Assembly: GCA_028456385.1 (NCBI GenBank) | Contig: JALNQF010000156.1 | Location: 1 to 64,000, forward strand | Direction of reading: 5' to 3' | Origin: Ophiosphaerella korrae | Lineage: Eukaryota; Ascomycota; Dothideomycetes; Pleosporales; Phaeosphaeriaceae | Length of the DNA stretch: 64,000 nucleotides | The notes under the pieces: model-generated | What the model was told of the DNA's origin: nothing | What the model saw: only the letters and a program-made list of their open reading frames with translations | The model's database searches: none | In this document: piece after piece, positions 21,663 to 32,689 of the stretch | Position numbering within the stretch: position 1 is the stretch's first letter | Layout: each line of letters opens with the position of its first letter | Program-made: the position numbers and the translations under genes

Positions 21663-23391
21663 CAGCTGCAACGCACTCCTTATATTGTTTCGAGTGTCGA
21701 CTATCCGTGCAATTGGACCACGGTTTCAGAAACAGAGAAGACTGAACTACCGGCGACATCGAATACGGGCGACTCCGATGTTGACATTACTTCAGCATCT
21801 ATCGATGAGAAGAAGGTATTGCGCAAGCTAGACCTGAGGCTGTTACCAGCGGTTTCGATCCTGTATCTTTTATCCTTCTTAGATCGTAGCAATGGCATGT
21901 TACCATCACCTTGAATTATGGGAATCCTTGCTGATATGATACCTGTAGTTGCGAATGCTCGTATCGAAGGCCTCACGGCTGATTTGAAGATGACAGGTAA
22001 CCAATATCTCACCGGACTGACATTGTATTTTGTTGGCTATGTTTTGTTCGAACTCCCTTGCAACATCATCCTAAAAAGGACAACGCCAAAGTTCTGGCTT
22101 CCTACATTGACCATAGCCTGGGGCATAGTGGCAACTTTGATGGGTGTAACTCACAATTTGGCCGGTTTTTTTGCCGCACGCTTCTTGTAAGTTATCATCA
22201 CGTGTATGATGACTGCAAACTGATAATTCCTAGCCTCGGAGTCACTGAATCGGGGCTTTTCCCTGGAGTTGTCTACTACCTTTCTATGTGGTATAAGCGC
22301 ACTGAGCGTCAGTACCGAATTACTCTTTTCTTTAGCTGTGCATCTCTTGCGGGCGCCTTTGGTGGTATACTGGCTTGGGGGATCGCTCATATGAGAAATG
22401 TCGGCGGTTATGCTGGCTGGAGGTGGATCTTTATACTCGTAAGTATCATAAGGACATAATTGCTCTCACTGTTGACGCCCACATAGGAAGGAATACTGAC
22501 TATTCTCATTGCGGTTGCAGCATATTGGTTCATTTCCAATTATCCGGACACTGTGTCGTGGCTCTCAAAGGAAGAGCGCGCTTTCGTCCAAGCTCGCCTG
22601 AAGGCTGATAGTGACAATACTAATGATGAAGAATTTCGGTGGGCAGATGTTTGGATTGCATGCAGAGATATTAAAGTATGGCTTTACGGCCTAGGTTTCC
22701 ACACCATGAGTCTGCCTCTTTATACCTTATCTCTGTTTTTAGTAAGTTTAATGCTGGAGCATCAGTAATCTGCGCTAATGCCAAGCAGCCGACGATCATC
22801 AAGGATATGGGTTATACATCTGCGCAGTCGCAACTGCTAACGATCCCGCCGTACGCCGTAGCAACAGTTTTTACAATCTTTTGGGCGATTCTTTCCGAAC
22901 GCTACGCCCGTCGCGCACTATTCATCATCATAACTTCTACAATTGCAATTGGCGGCTACATTATCCTCCTCGCTAATACGAGCCCTAAAGCGCGCCCTGG
23001 CGTATCTTACCTGGGTACTTTCTTTGCGGCTATTGGAATTTACCCATCCGTTGCCCTTGTCTTATGTTGGCCAGCCATCAATGTTTCAGGCCAAACAAAG
23101 AGAGCCACTGCCAACGCGATGCAGATATCTATCGGCAACCTAGGAGCTGTTCTTGGAACCCAACTGTACAGACCGAAGACAGCGCCAAGATACGTATTGG
23201 GACATTCGTTCGCGCTGGGTTATCTATGTATGAACATAGTGGTAGTCAGCATCCTATGGTATGTTTTGAACAAAGAAAATAGAGAGAAAGCACAGTACTT
23301 GATTGACTATCCGGAGACGTCAGGATTCCATGATACCCATGAGGATCTTAGAAGCGGAGACCGTCATCCACGCTGGACATTTCAAGCATAA
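21663..23391 (+). CDS. MFS transporter of the anion:cation symporter (allantoate/nicotinate permease-like) family
   Basis: The exons are up to 21,894, then 21,949-22,186, 22,234-22,438, 22,487-22,741 and 22,789-23,391. The phases agree and the later introns are ordinary GT..AG. The core is typical of the family: KKVLRKLDLRLLPAVSILYLL, SFLDRSNV, ARIEGLTADLKMTG, then helix pairs such as NQYLTGLTLYFVGYVLFELP, RFFLGVTESGLFPGVVYYLS and GWRWIFILEGILTI. The C-terminus has the cytoplasmic NKENREK. The first intron (21,895-21,948) has a GC donor (GCATGT). The first exon has no in-frame ATG back to a TGA at 21,660, so the start lies in an unseen upstream exon or has been lost. These carriers import small organic anions or vitamins in yeasts; the substrate here is unknown. 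Confidence 0.7.
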
Positions 23392-23959
23392 GTGTGATGA
23401 TGAAGAGCGGGGAAAGCGGCTGGGTGGTGGCACGGGTGTCCTGTAGCTAAAATAATTTTACTGCAACGAACGCACCGCACAAAGTAAAGTAAATAGTAAC
23501 CTTACTCGCCGCACTGGCTAGGGTGCTCCGCACCTTGGCCAGTGTGGCGAATAGTGGATATCGATGTTATTATAGAAATAGGCGAAATTAGGTGTATTGG
23601 ATTGGATGGAACAGATCGCTAAGAAATGGCAGAATTGTATTATGGAATGAGCGTCATGCCAGATATGCGTAACTAGTTCATGATCATGATCGTCGGCTGT
23701 CACTAAGCAGTCTAGAGAGCTTAATCAGCCTCATGGTCCAATCTCTGCGTGCGCGTCATGCATGTCCACGCGCTTCAACCCCGCTTCCAACACGCTAGCC
23801 GGAGCTGAACGCGCATGCTCCAGCGCACCCAACGTTCCAAGATATTTGCACAGCCTCAAGCTTTGTTTCTCTTACTCGTATATATAATAGTTGCTAGTAG
23901 GTTCATCACTGCCGTAGCTTCCTTCATTGTGAAGAACGCGGCAAACGTGGCGCAAAGTC
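23392..23959. promoter_or_regulatory. Intergenic and promoter region of the LVRWVSR-repeat gene
   Basis: About 570 bp with no exon. A palindromic ATGACGTCAT (CRE/ATF type) lies at 23,960-23,969 and includes the start codon of the next gene. A short TA-rich stretch is present near 23,880. Confidence 0.3.
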
Positions 23960-25879
23960 ATGACGTCATACTTCGACCTCCCAACCCAGCAGGGGGCGGG
24001 GACAGTGAATATATATGAGGTTCCTGACGAGCAGAGAAAGCAACTTGGGATAGAGGGCCTTTTGTCACCGGCAGTTGCTAAGTTACTAGATGATTTAGGG
24101 AAAGAGCGCTCAGACAGTGACAGCGAAGAAAGTAGCTTGAACCTCTCAGAAAAGGAGCAAGCCAAAAATCAATACGAGCATACCGAGAGAAAAAGTCATG
24201 ATTCAGTACATCAGAAAAGAAACTCGGGCAGCCATAAATCAGCGAGTTCGCTATCGTCAGGGAAAAGTGCTCACTCTCCTAACAAATCACCAAGCCTGTC
24301 TCCAGCACGTGCCGGCGGAGAAGCATCGACTAAGCCAAAGCAACCTCATATGGCGCGTTTCCACTCACTCAGAAGCATGTTATTCTCTTCAAATATAGAG
24401 AATAAGGTGAAAAAACTGAGTCAAGAGGATTGCGAAAAGGACGAGACAGTCGTAAATACGTGGAAGAACCAGCACGCCCAAAGGCAGATGCATAGTAGGC
24501 CAAAGACACCGGAAAAGCCCGAACAGGGCCGAGAGCATGGCATCGGGTCGAGGATAAAGACAAGAATACGGCGCATAACGAGTAAGGAGGCGTCGACGAT
24601 GGCGTCACTCAAGGAAGATGGAGGACCGCACGATTTCAGTGATCAAGGCTCAACAGCAAGCTCTGATAATGAGCAGGATCTATATCGGTGGAAGCCCCGC
24701 AAACCAGACGAAGAAAGCATAGATCATTCTGATATTGAGGATCTAGTGCGTTGGGTCAGTAGACGCGATCCACCGAGCGATGGGGAAGCTAGAAAAACGC
24801 CAGTCGCAGCACAAAATGTAGACTATAGCGATCACGACAGTCTCGGACACTCGGATCTTGAAGATTTAGTCCAATGGGTAAGCCGAAAATCAACTGGACC
24901 AGAAACTACATATAGCGACGCAGAAACTGAATCAGACTCGGAAATGGCCAAAGAATACGACTCTTCCGAAAATGGCGCTGCAGACGACCTTGTACGTTGG
25001 ATCTCGCATCGCGACGGCCCGTCTGCTGGCCCTGTAGGCCGGAATCGTCAGGAAAAGACCAATGAATCCGAAACTAATAGCTATATCAGCTATGACTCGG
25101 ATATTCCAGAACTTCGCCGCTGGATTAAACGCCATGATGACACAAGTGGCGAGTCTAGAGCTACAACTCCATTACATGAAGAGGGAACATTTGGGAAAGA
25201 ACCCGAACGAGGGCGACCAACAAGTCGAGACCGCCCTTTAAAGCAGAAGCAAAAAGGGCATCTCACAAACGATGATGTTGATGAACTAGTCAGATGGGTG
25301 TCACGCAAAGACCCAGCGGAGGGAAACCCCGCTCAGCAAGATCCAGAAGCAGAAGCACTACGAATTCAGGAGAACGTTAAGAAACAAGAAGTCGGAATAA
25401 CTGTTGACGAAGGGAGCTTATCGCATAGTGATGTCAAAGACCTCATTGAACATGTAAAACTCAATCACAATACTGCTAGTGAACGCCGGCCGATTGAGGA
25501 ACAGCAATATGAAGAAGTAGCTAATGTCCAAAACGAACAAAATGCGAAGAAGCATGTACTGGGCATGGCCTTTGATGAAGGTAGTCTCTCGTACAGTGAC
25601 ATCAAGGAACTCATTGCGCGCGTTAAATCCTCCGACACATCATCTGAGCCCGCCGCCCCTACGTCTGGGCCTCCCGCACCGGAAATTGGCGACCTACGTC
25701 AGCTCCGCACCAACGAGCGTGATGCCAAAGAATTTGCGAATCTCGAACACGTGAACCCGAGCAGGGGTGAGAGTAAACAGATTGACACGATGGATTTTGT
25801 GCCACCGAATAAGAGGAGTTCTCTGGATAACGAGGATGTAGATGACTTAGTGAGGTGGATCAGCCGAAAGCATGAATGA
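23960..25879 (+). CDS. Disordered protein with repeated D/E-L-V-R-W-V-S-R motifs
   Basis: A single exon of 639 residues, highly charged and Ser-rich, with no membrane segment or signal peptide. It appears largely disordered apart from short helices. The striking feature is a repeated motif of the form SD(I/L)EDLVRW(V/I)SR. Copies start at residues 261, 302, 343 and 384, exactly 41 residues apart, and again at 442 and 629. Weaker versions are at 240 (DLYRWKPRK), 494 (DLIEHVKL) and 550 (ELIARVKS). Each copy is preceded by an acidic Ser/Asp patch. The N-terminal ~50 residues (IYEVPDEQRKQLGIEGLLSP) may be a separate small element. I do not recognise a characterised family. The pattern suggests a scaffold with many copies of one short binding helix. 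Confidence 0.75.
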   Translation: MTSYFDLPTQQGAGTVNIYEVPDEQRKQLGIEGLLSPAVAKLLDDLGKERSDSDSEESSLNLSEKEQAKNQYEHTERKSHDSVHQKRNSGSHKSASSLSSGKSAHSPNKSPSLSPARAGGEASTKPKQPHMARFHSLRSMLFSSNIENKVKKLSQEDCEKDETVVNTWKNQHAQRQMHSRPKTPEKPEQGREHGIGSRIKTRIRRITSKEASTMASLKEDGGPHDFSDQGSTASSDNEQDLYRWKPRKPDEESIDHSDIEDLVRWVSRRDPPSDGEARKTPVAAQNVDYSDHDSLGHSDLEDLVQWVSRKSTGPETTYSDAETESDSEMAKEYDSSENGAADDLVRWISHRDGPSAGPVGRNRQEKTNESETNSYISYDSDIPELRRWIKRHDDTSGESRATTPLHEEGTFGKEPERGRPTSRDRPLKQKQKGHLTNDDVDELVRWVSRKDPAEGNPAQQDPEAEALRIQENVKKQEVGITVDEGSLSHSDVKDLIEHVKLNHNTASERRPIEEQQYEEVANVQNEQNAKKHVLGMAFDEGSLSYSDIKELIARVKSSDTSSEPAAPTSGPPAPEIGDLRQLRTNERDAKEFANLEHVNPSRGESKQIDTMDFVPPNKRSSLDNEDVDDLVRWISRKHE

Positions 25880-26082
25880 GGTAGGCGTATTGAGCCTAAG
25901 GCGTGGGGCAGAGGCGATCGGAATTCGCATCAATTTGTAGCGTTTACATCGATATCCATCATTTCGCAGGTCTGTTTGTTCATATGTAATAGTAGGAATG
26001 AAGGTACCAAGGCCCAGATGACAGCCTGAAGTTTTCACACCAAAGCAACGACTTATCACCTGTTTCCTTATCACACCGGCCC

Positions 26083-26452
26083 TCAAAATCTATCTACATC
26101 CAAGCCAAATACTTTATCCGGATTCAAAATGCCTTTTACATCCAGATTCGCTTTGATGCTTCTCATAACATCTACTCCATGTGACCCAACCTCCTCTACT
26201 AACACTTCTCTCAACTTCAGTCCAACACTATGTTCGCCCGTCACCGTGCCCTCTAATCTTAATGCCAGTCGTGCCACCTTCAATACGCATTCTGCAGCCG
26301 TTCGATCTTCTGCCGGACATATGATGGCAGAATGTACATTGCCGTCACCAACGTGGCCAACGTTTGCGCAAAACCAAGGCTTGGTTCCCGCGGCTGCGGA
26401 GACAAGGCCTTGCATTCCTTCTACGAGAGCCGAGAGATTGGGTATCGGGACT
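26083..26452 (-). pseudogene. C-terminal stump of a D-lactate dehydrogenase (cytochrome) / FAD-oxidase
   Basis: On the minus strand this reads VPIPNLSALVEGMQ, the catalytic-loop motif NVGHVGDGNVHSAII, TVTGEHSVGLKLRE and GILNPDKVFGLD before TGA. These are the final ~120 residues of the FAD-linked oxidase C domain (PF02913) as in D-lactate dehydrogenase (GlcD/DLD). Upstream of VPIPNL the frame runs straight into antisense 5S rRNA sequence (26,453-26,538), so the FAD-binding N-terminal ~400 residues are gone. It is a truncated remnant joined to a 5S fragment. Confidence 0.85.
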
Positions 26453-26538
26453 GCGCTTCCTGTTCTCTCAGCGGTACTTAAGCAACGTACTGGCGGATTC
26501 AGGTGGGTGACCACTAGCGAATTCCTGCTGTTTTATGT
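26453..26538 (+). rRNA. 5S rRNA fragment (3' three-quarters), pseudogene
   Basis: This aligns with nucleotides from about 31 to 120 of the complete 5S gene at 32,182, including CAGCGGTACTTAAGCAACGT, GGTGGGTGACCACT and the terminal stem. A six-base deletion (AGTAGT) and several substitutions are present, and the 5' third is missing. A poly-T run of about 18 follows shortly after. It directly abuts the truncated D-lactate dehydrogenase. Confidence 0.85.
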
Positions 26539-26574
26539 TTTTGCGATTTTTTTTTTTTTTTTTTTTGCCGGTTT

Positions 26575-26972
26575 GGCGTGGTAAGAAGACTCTGGTTTTC
26601 CGCCCACTGTCCGTGTAGTGCTTGATTTTGCTGACGAGGTCTATAATGGCTGGATATGTTGTTCCTTTGAAGTTAGTGCTGTGAGTTTTGATCTGTAGTT
26701 TGGTGTAAGTATGGCGTTAGCCCGAGAGAAATCTTGTACATACATCACCTAGAGTTTTCAAGAGATCGTTTAGTTTAAGACCTGACTGCCCTAGCAATTC
26801 CTTATAATAATCTTCTGCGATATTGAGTTTATTGCGATATTCTTCATGAGTTGTAGCTAGAAGTGACGCCGCTGTGAGATACTCTAGCAAGGGTTGAATT
26901 TGGCCGCCCTTACTAGACCTTTCGAATTAACCAGGCCTATGGACTCAAGTGAATTCTCTAAGACAGTCATTA
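26575..26972 (-). pseudogene. Fragment of an unidentified two-exon gene
   Basis: The minus strand reads MTVLENSLESIGLVNS from an ATG at about 26,972, shifts frame near 26,915, and continues as QIQPLLEYLTAASLLATTHE and YRNKLNIAEDYYKELLGQSG. After a 51-nt intron (26,743-26,693) it continues IKTHSTNFKGTTYPAIIDLV and ends at the poly-A(T) run next to the 5S fragment. The helical character and a clean intron suggest real coding ancestry. I do not recognise the family. It is broken by the frameshift and by truncation at the 5S junction. Confidence 0.4.
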
Positions 26973-27003
26973 TCAATCGCTTTGTGTGAATTTTAATTAG
27001 GGG

Positions 27004-27105
27004 TCTTTGGCGACGGTGGTGCCCCGCAAGCAACTCAGGACGTAATGGTAGATACACTTGGTGGTTTCAAAGCTATTACCACTTTGCCCATACGTACTCA
27101 GGATT
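27004..27105 (-). repeat. Dispersed repeat, copy 2
   Basis: This is the reverse-complement counterpart of 12,162-12,275. It sits just upstream of the unidentified broken gene that starts at about 26,972, so in this copy it is in promoter position. Confidence 0.65.
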
Positions 27106-27840
27106 ACTTAGGTATCTATGCGGTGAGATATAAGGCTATCAATGGCATAGGCCTAGGATACTAGAGAGCATCAGCAAGCGGCCACGACAAGTAGGGATGA
27201 TACTCATTTTCCTTTGTTGTGAGTTGAAGATAGGTAGTTAGTATCTTTCACAGCGCTAACCTACTTCTTCACGGATAACTGTTGATTATATTCAGTGGCC
27301 CGAAGCCGCATTATTGGACGTCTCATAGGCCCCTACGGATATGGCTGAGTATGATGGTTACATGCTGCCAAAGTGGTAAGGATATTGTGGCCACCAAAGG
27401 TATTCATGACATATACTTGAAATGATGAGTAGTGCTTTGCCGTTATTGAAGATCTCCGTCCAAAGGACCAGATGGTTGTGAGATAAGGCCCCGAGAGAGA
27501 GGGTAAAATGCACTTTTTAATCGAAGCAGGATGAGATAAACTCTTGACTAACGAGAAAGCAGACAGTTCGAGCGGACGGCGGCAAGATAAGCTCTTGGGC
27601 GAATTGTGGCAAAGTTGCAACTTGAGTCACAATCGCTACTCCGAGTGTAGCCTTTTAAGTGAAAGTTACGACATCACAGGTATCAGACGCGCAGTGAGGA
27701 AACATGTGAAAGGAAAGTGTGTTCAGGATACTTATGTGATCGAACTCAGACTCACAGGAGCTACTTCAACAAGAACCCGTCTCGCCATAGCTCTCCACTC
27801 TTCCAATGTTTCACCACAATTCACACGTTCGAAATGCCAT
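27106..27840. other. Intergenic region without a recognised gene
   Basis: No exon is seen on either strand. The right end holds the 3' flank of the hexose transporter. Confidence 0.4.
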
Positions 27841-29803
27841 TCAAGACTGCATCTCCTTCTTCTCCCTCAAAGCCTCCTCACTTCCCTCACTCTCTTCCGC
27901 CCTCACACCCTGCCCCTCCGTAGGCCTCGTGGCACCCACATCCCCACCACCATTGCCTGCAACCTCTTTCTCAATCACCAATTCCGGATTGCCCACCTCA
28001 AGCCTCTCCCTCATCTTCCCACTCATTTCCTCCAAACTCGGCACCACCCACTTGCTGCTCTCCCACGGTTTCACACCTAAGAGGTACATGGTATCGATTT
28101 CCTCCAGCGTTCGGCCTTGCCCTTCGATAACGAAGAAATACACAATAAGGCCACCGAGCACATTCGTCCCCGCAAACACATACCCGTACCGAAAATCAAT
28201 CGCGCCCGTTATAAACGGCGTGAAGAATGCAAGCAGGAAATTCCAAAGCCAGTTCGAGGCAGTTGATAGCGCCATTGCTTTAGCCCGGTAACGACTTGGA
28301 TAGAGTTCCGATGTGATCGCCCAGATCATTGGGCCCCAGGTTGTCGCGAAGCCGAAGATGAAGAAGCAAGCGAAGCAGATCATGGCTGTTGCGGCGGGCT
28401 CGGTCTTTTGAGGGTCGTTGCGGTCTAGTGCGAAGTGTCCGACAGATGCGAAGATCAGGAAGCAGATAAACATCCAAGCTGAACCGGCGAGAAGGGATTT
28501 ACGGCGCCCGTAATGCTCGACGATATACAAGCCGTAGAATGTCACGCCGAAGTTGATGCCGTTCTGGATTATGTTAGCTGGGAGTGAAGATTCGAAGATG
28601 AAGGATAAGAAATACCAGGATCATTTGTGTGACGAACGAGTTCTTGATACCAGTGCCGGCGAAGACTGTAGTGCCATAGTAGAAAAAGTAGTTGCTGTGT
28701 CAATGTCAGAGTATTGCTTCTCCAACATTGGATGCATTTTGTCAAGGACTTACGCGCCAGTCAATTGCTGGAACATCTGTAATCCCATTCCAAGCGCGAT
28801 TCGATATGCCATCTTCGGCGCTTTCCACATGTTGATCCACTCTTGAACCGGATTTCCCATCTTTTCTTCCGCTGCAAGCTTCGCTCTCATCTCTTCTAGC
28901 TCGGTCTGGATGCTGTAGTGATTTTCCGGTACGCCGTAGACGCCAGTCATTGTTTTCGTTGCCTTGTCGACCTTGCCATGGCGGAAATTATAGCGCGGCG
29001 TTTCAGGGAAGAAAAGGATGCCCACACCAAGGACAGTAGTCCAGACAAATGTCAGACCCATGGTAATCCGCCATGATGCGGCTTTGCCGGATTGATGGCG
29101 CTCAGCTGCGTAGTTGAAGACAGCAGCGAGGAATATACCGAATGTAATCAAAAGCTGGTAAGTCGATACGAGAGCGCCTCGAATATGACGAGGTGCTGTT
29201 TCGGCCTGTAATTTTCAATATAATATTCTCGATAGCATAGTGTCGAACATACTTGATACATTGGCACCAATAGACTTAATGCACCGACACCCAACCCAGC
29301 AACAAAACGGCCTATCATGATCTGATACCACTTGTCCGTGGAAGATATCTGCACAATGATGCCTACACTGACGATGCAACTCCAAATAATGATGCTGAAC
29401 TTCCGTCCGATCTTATCGGCGATTGGAGCAGCTACAAGGGCGCCAAATAATGTGCCAATAGAGAGTAACGATACGATGAGGCCGGAGCGTACCTTGGAAA
29501 AGTAAGGTTCCCCCTTTCTATTACGTTGCCCAAACCGCCGAACAAAGTCAGGCATCGCTAGGAAACCACTGATCTGGCCAGTATCGAATCCAAAAATTCC
29601 ACCACCTATCCGCTTTAGCCAGCTGGAAAATGAATATGAGATACAATCCTACCCATAGATACTAAAACACCCATCCATAGTCCCTTCCAGGTCAACCGAG
29701 GAAGCGGCGTGGTGTCATATCCTTCATGCTCTCCTACCCATCTTGAAGTATGTTCCACGGAATTCCGGCGTCGCCACTCAACGATTGGGTTAGTTATCTT
29801 CAT
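27841..29803 (-). CDS. Hexose/monosaccharide transporter (MFS sugar porter)
   Basis: There are five exons: 29803-29653, 29605-29253, 29205-28754, 28694-28616 and 28563-27841. The introns are 47, 47, 59 and 52 nt, all phases agree, and the protein has 585 residues. Sugar-porter signatures appear in order: GGIFGFDTGQISGF at helix 1, ADKIGRKFSIII, GRFVAGLGVGALSLLVPMYQ, AETAPRHIRGALVSTYQL, FPETPRY, LQMFQQLTGANYFFYYGT, HYGRRKSLLAG, WGPMIWAITSELYPSRYRAK and GQGRTLEEID. This is the fungal high-affinity glucose/monosaccharide transporter group. It imports sugar across the plasma membrane by proton symport or facilitation. The long acidic C-terminal tail is cytoplasmic. No lesion is visible. Confidence 0.92.
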
Positions 29804-31440
29804 AGCATTGATAAATCCTAGGCGTGACTAAATGTAAAGAGAACCGGCATGGTGGGTTTCCAAGGGACGTTATATATCTGATTGGGGAACCCAACGGCTC
29901 GGATGAGGGGCGAATCACACCCCGTTTCTTATTGGCACGAGGCCAGGCAGAGATGGTCATAATGTGGGTTACATCGAGTGGGGCGGATGGTCGCGGAAGC
30001 CATCACGCGGTGGTGAAGTTCAACATGCATGGCGGATGGAGATCTACGGTCCGAGAAGTGACTGGCATTGAAAAGGAAAAGTTATTTTGTCGACAGCACG
30101 AGCCTGTAAAGAAAATTCCAAGATATGTCTGTACCTGGGAAGTAGCATATTCAAGTCATCTACGAAATTGAAATAAGCTGGGATGGTACCGCCAGCGCGG
30201 TGATACATAGGTTGAGGCGATATTGTATCGTGACTAATTGCGTCATTGCTGCTGATGATAATGCGTGGAGAAAGTAAGCTTATATGTAAGAACAGTTGAT
30301 TGGTTCCAAAATGCTTGTTCAAACGTATGCTAATGTTCCGCGCACATCCGGAGTAGTATCGTGACTGATAAATCTCACTGATTGGAAGCTCTGGGCATCT
30401 CGTGGGAGTGTGCTGATCGCACTCGGTGTTGGTATGGTGGTTCTCTTGCTGCACCGAGAATGAATCTCAACTAGAGCTTTTATCGGGTCCAATATCATTG
30501 CGGACCGGCGTTTGAGAATACGGAAGAAGTGGATAGTCGCGATATCTGATATCTAGCGCCCTGCTCTGCCATTTATCATGCATTCTCAAAGCAATCTTGG
30601 AAGTCTTCTATTGTTACCGATCAAGTAGGGTAGAAATGTCTTGAATGAATCCCCGACTTATTTAATCTGCCCCGATCCTGATGCTCAGGGACGTAGCAGA
30701 GGCTGGACAGGTAGTGAACAGGTCGATGGCATACAAGCAGAACCCATCGCGATGATGTCACGGATACGCGCTTTTTTTGTGTGCTCATGTTGCTATCACT
30801 ACTGCTTTGGGGCATATGGAGAAATATCTGCACCATAAATTCCGGTGTTCGTAAGTCGGACATGGTACAAATTGAGACTGAGGTGTTGCTGAAATCGCGT
30901 CACAAGCTGGGTGGCGTTGGTGGACGATTTTTATGTACCGCTTTTTTTGGTTGCGGTGCACGAGGTGATGATAGTCCGAGGGAAAAGAGCAATTAGACGG
31001 GCTGCTGTACGAAACAAATACATACCATTATTGCCTGCTCAATTTGTAACCCCAGTGGACCACTTGAGCTTGGACCAGTTGACGTGAGCCGCGTTACACG
31101 TTTCGCGCTTCACCATCCAATCTGCGTATCCGCATACAGAAATAACAGCAGGCCATGATTGTATCGTGCCGCACGCTCTTAGGCCATTTCAAAGCTGAGG
31201 CCCTACTAGTTATCCCAACCAACGTCATCTAAAGTTAGAACGCTCAGTCAATATCTAAATTTGAATCATGAGTGCACACCCACCGCATCCGACAAGGGCT
31301 CCAATGCTCCAATGCCTTGATGTCATCCTAAGACGCCATTACCCGGGCTAGCACCTATCACTGGAAAGACTTTGATTTCGCAGTCATGGTTCCCATCTCG
31401 CGCACATGCCGAATCTACTTTTCGCAAACCGACTACCACA
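29804..31440. promoter_or_regulatory. Hexose-transporter upstream region and long intergenic stretch
   Basis: About 1.6 kb with no recognised exon. A GTGGGG hexamer at 29,978-29,983, about 175 bp upstream of the transporter ATG, matches the CreA/Mig1 carbon-repressor consensus SYGGRG, which would suit a glucose-regulated carrier. The match is short and could be chance. Nothing else is supported. Confidence 0.3.
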
Positions 31441-32195
31441 CTAGGGGAGCTTGACAGACTTCCCCTTGAACTTATCAATGAATTCTGCCTACATCTAGAC
31501 ATCGCGTCACTATTTCGCTTTCGTCAAACCGCCACTCAAGTACAGTAGATACTTAATATACATTATGAATATCGGATTATTACTACATATGCTCTGAATG
31601 CTTTTTGTGCACTACTACGAACACGGTCAACGTTGAACGTTACATTACTAGAATACCATCATCTTCTTTGTTCAGCGAGATGTTTACTGTGCAGGGATAA
31701 GCATGGGGACCTTGACTACCTGCTCACACTGTCTGCAAGCGGATACTCCTAAAATCCGCGTTACAAAGTCTGCTAGCGTGAAGAGGGTTCTCAAACTTCC
31801 AAAAAAAAAAAAACTTGCCCAGGGAACTTCCAACGCTCACAACTCTTCCAGGGACCTATAGTATGGATGAACATCTACACTCAAAGGGAGTAACTATTGT
31901 TCCCATTGAGTCTGCTTTACCAGCATATTATGATGAAAACGAGATGATCGAAGGTGTTAGAACTAAGCAGACGCCGGATATCAGAAATAGACTCAACGCA
32001 AAACCTGTGCTTGTTTTTATGGCCTGCTGTGCACTACCTAGCTATAACTTGCGAACTAGTCAGATTGAAAATGGCATGTCATGCGCTGGCTGTCAAATTG
32101 CTGTAGAAATTAATAGCCTGAGTCTTTGCAGAATCAATAATTCTGATGAGTATTTATACGCTACAAATGTACTCATCTTCCACATACGACCATAG
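31441..32195 (+). pseudogene. F-box protein pseudogene truncated at a 5S gene
   Basis: The F-box reads LGELDRLPLELINEFCLHLD and IASLFRFRQT near 31,442-31,540, then a TAG (31,546-31,548). The same frame continues EYRIITTYALNAFCALLRTR and LLCSARCLLCRDKHGDLDY. A frame change leads to CSHCLQADTPKIRVTKSASV. A 13-A run at 31,801-31,813 shifts frame again into LPTLTTLPGTYSMDEH, VTIVPIESALPAYYDENEM and MSCAGCQIAVE. This is a common dothideomycete F-box protein (substrate adaptor of SCF ubiquitin ligases). It stops abruptly where the 5S rRNA gene begins at 32,182. Several lesions make it non-functional. Confidence 0.75.
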
Positions 32196-32301
32196 GACGT
32201 TGAATAGCAGCGCTTCCCGTTCGCTCAGCGGTACTTAAGCAACGTACCGGCGGATTAGTAGTCAGGTGGGTGACCACTGGCGAATCCCCGCTGTTGTATG
32301 T
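32182..32301 (+). rRNA. 5S ribosomal RNA gene
   Basis: 120 nt starting ACATACGACCATAGGACG and ending TTGTATGT, whose ends pair as 5S helix I. The internal promoter elements are present: the A-box region around TACTTAAGCAACG and the C-box GGTGGGTGACCAC. A T5 run directly follows as the Pol III terminator. The sequence closely resembles filamentous-ascomycete 5S genes, which are dispersed as single copies rather than arrayed. It departs slightly from what I recall of consensus fungal 5S, so a pseudogene is possible. It abuts the truncated F-box gene. Confidence 0.9.
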
Positions 32302-32689
32302 TTTTGCATTTTTTGTGTCATAGGAATCACCCGACATAGAACATAGAACGCATGTCAAACGCAGTGCCTGGCTGCTTTCACACCTCTCTGTTGTTGGCCA
32401 ATCAGACTCCCGTTTAGGGCAATCCCGGATTTACGACCCCATTTATTGACTAACGTAAAACACAAGCTCTCCCAGGCCTTCAAGTCCATTATGTAAAATA
32501 ATAAATTAACAAGCACATATGATTTTGCGCTCAGCCTTTCTAGCGAGTAGTTTCGCTGTAGGATAGGGAGCGATACGATTGAAGAGTAGAACAGGATGGA
32601 TAAGCCTTTTTGGAAATAGAGCCGAGACATACAAAATGACTATTGGAGTCAAACGTTAGAAAGCCTCAATTAGTACCTATCTTGAGTTA
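32302..32689. other. Intergenic gap between the 5S gene and the monooxygenase gene
   Basis: The minus-strand open frame here (32,630-32,355) has no family signature. I see nothing else in it. Confidence 0.35.

Noticed and set aside
27544..28080. Plus-strand open frames across the hexose transporter
   Set aside because: They are the antisense of a clearly supported transporter exon.
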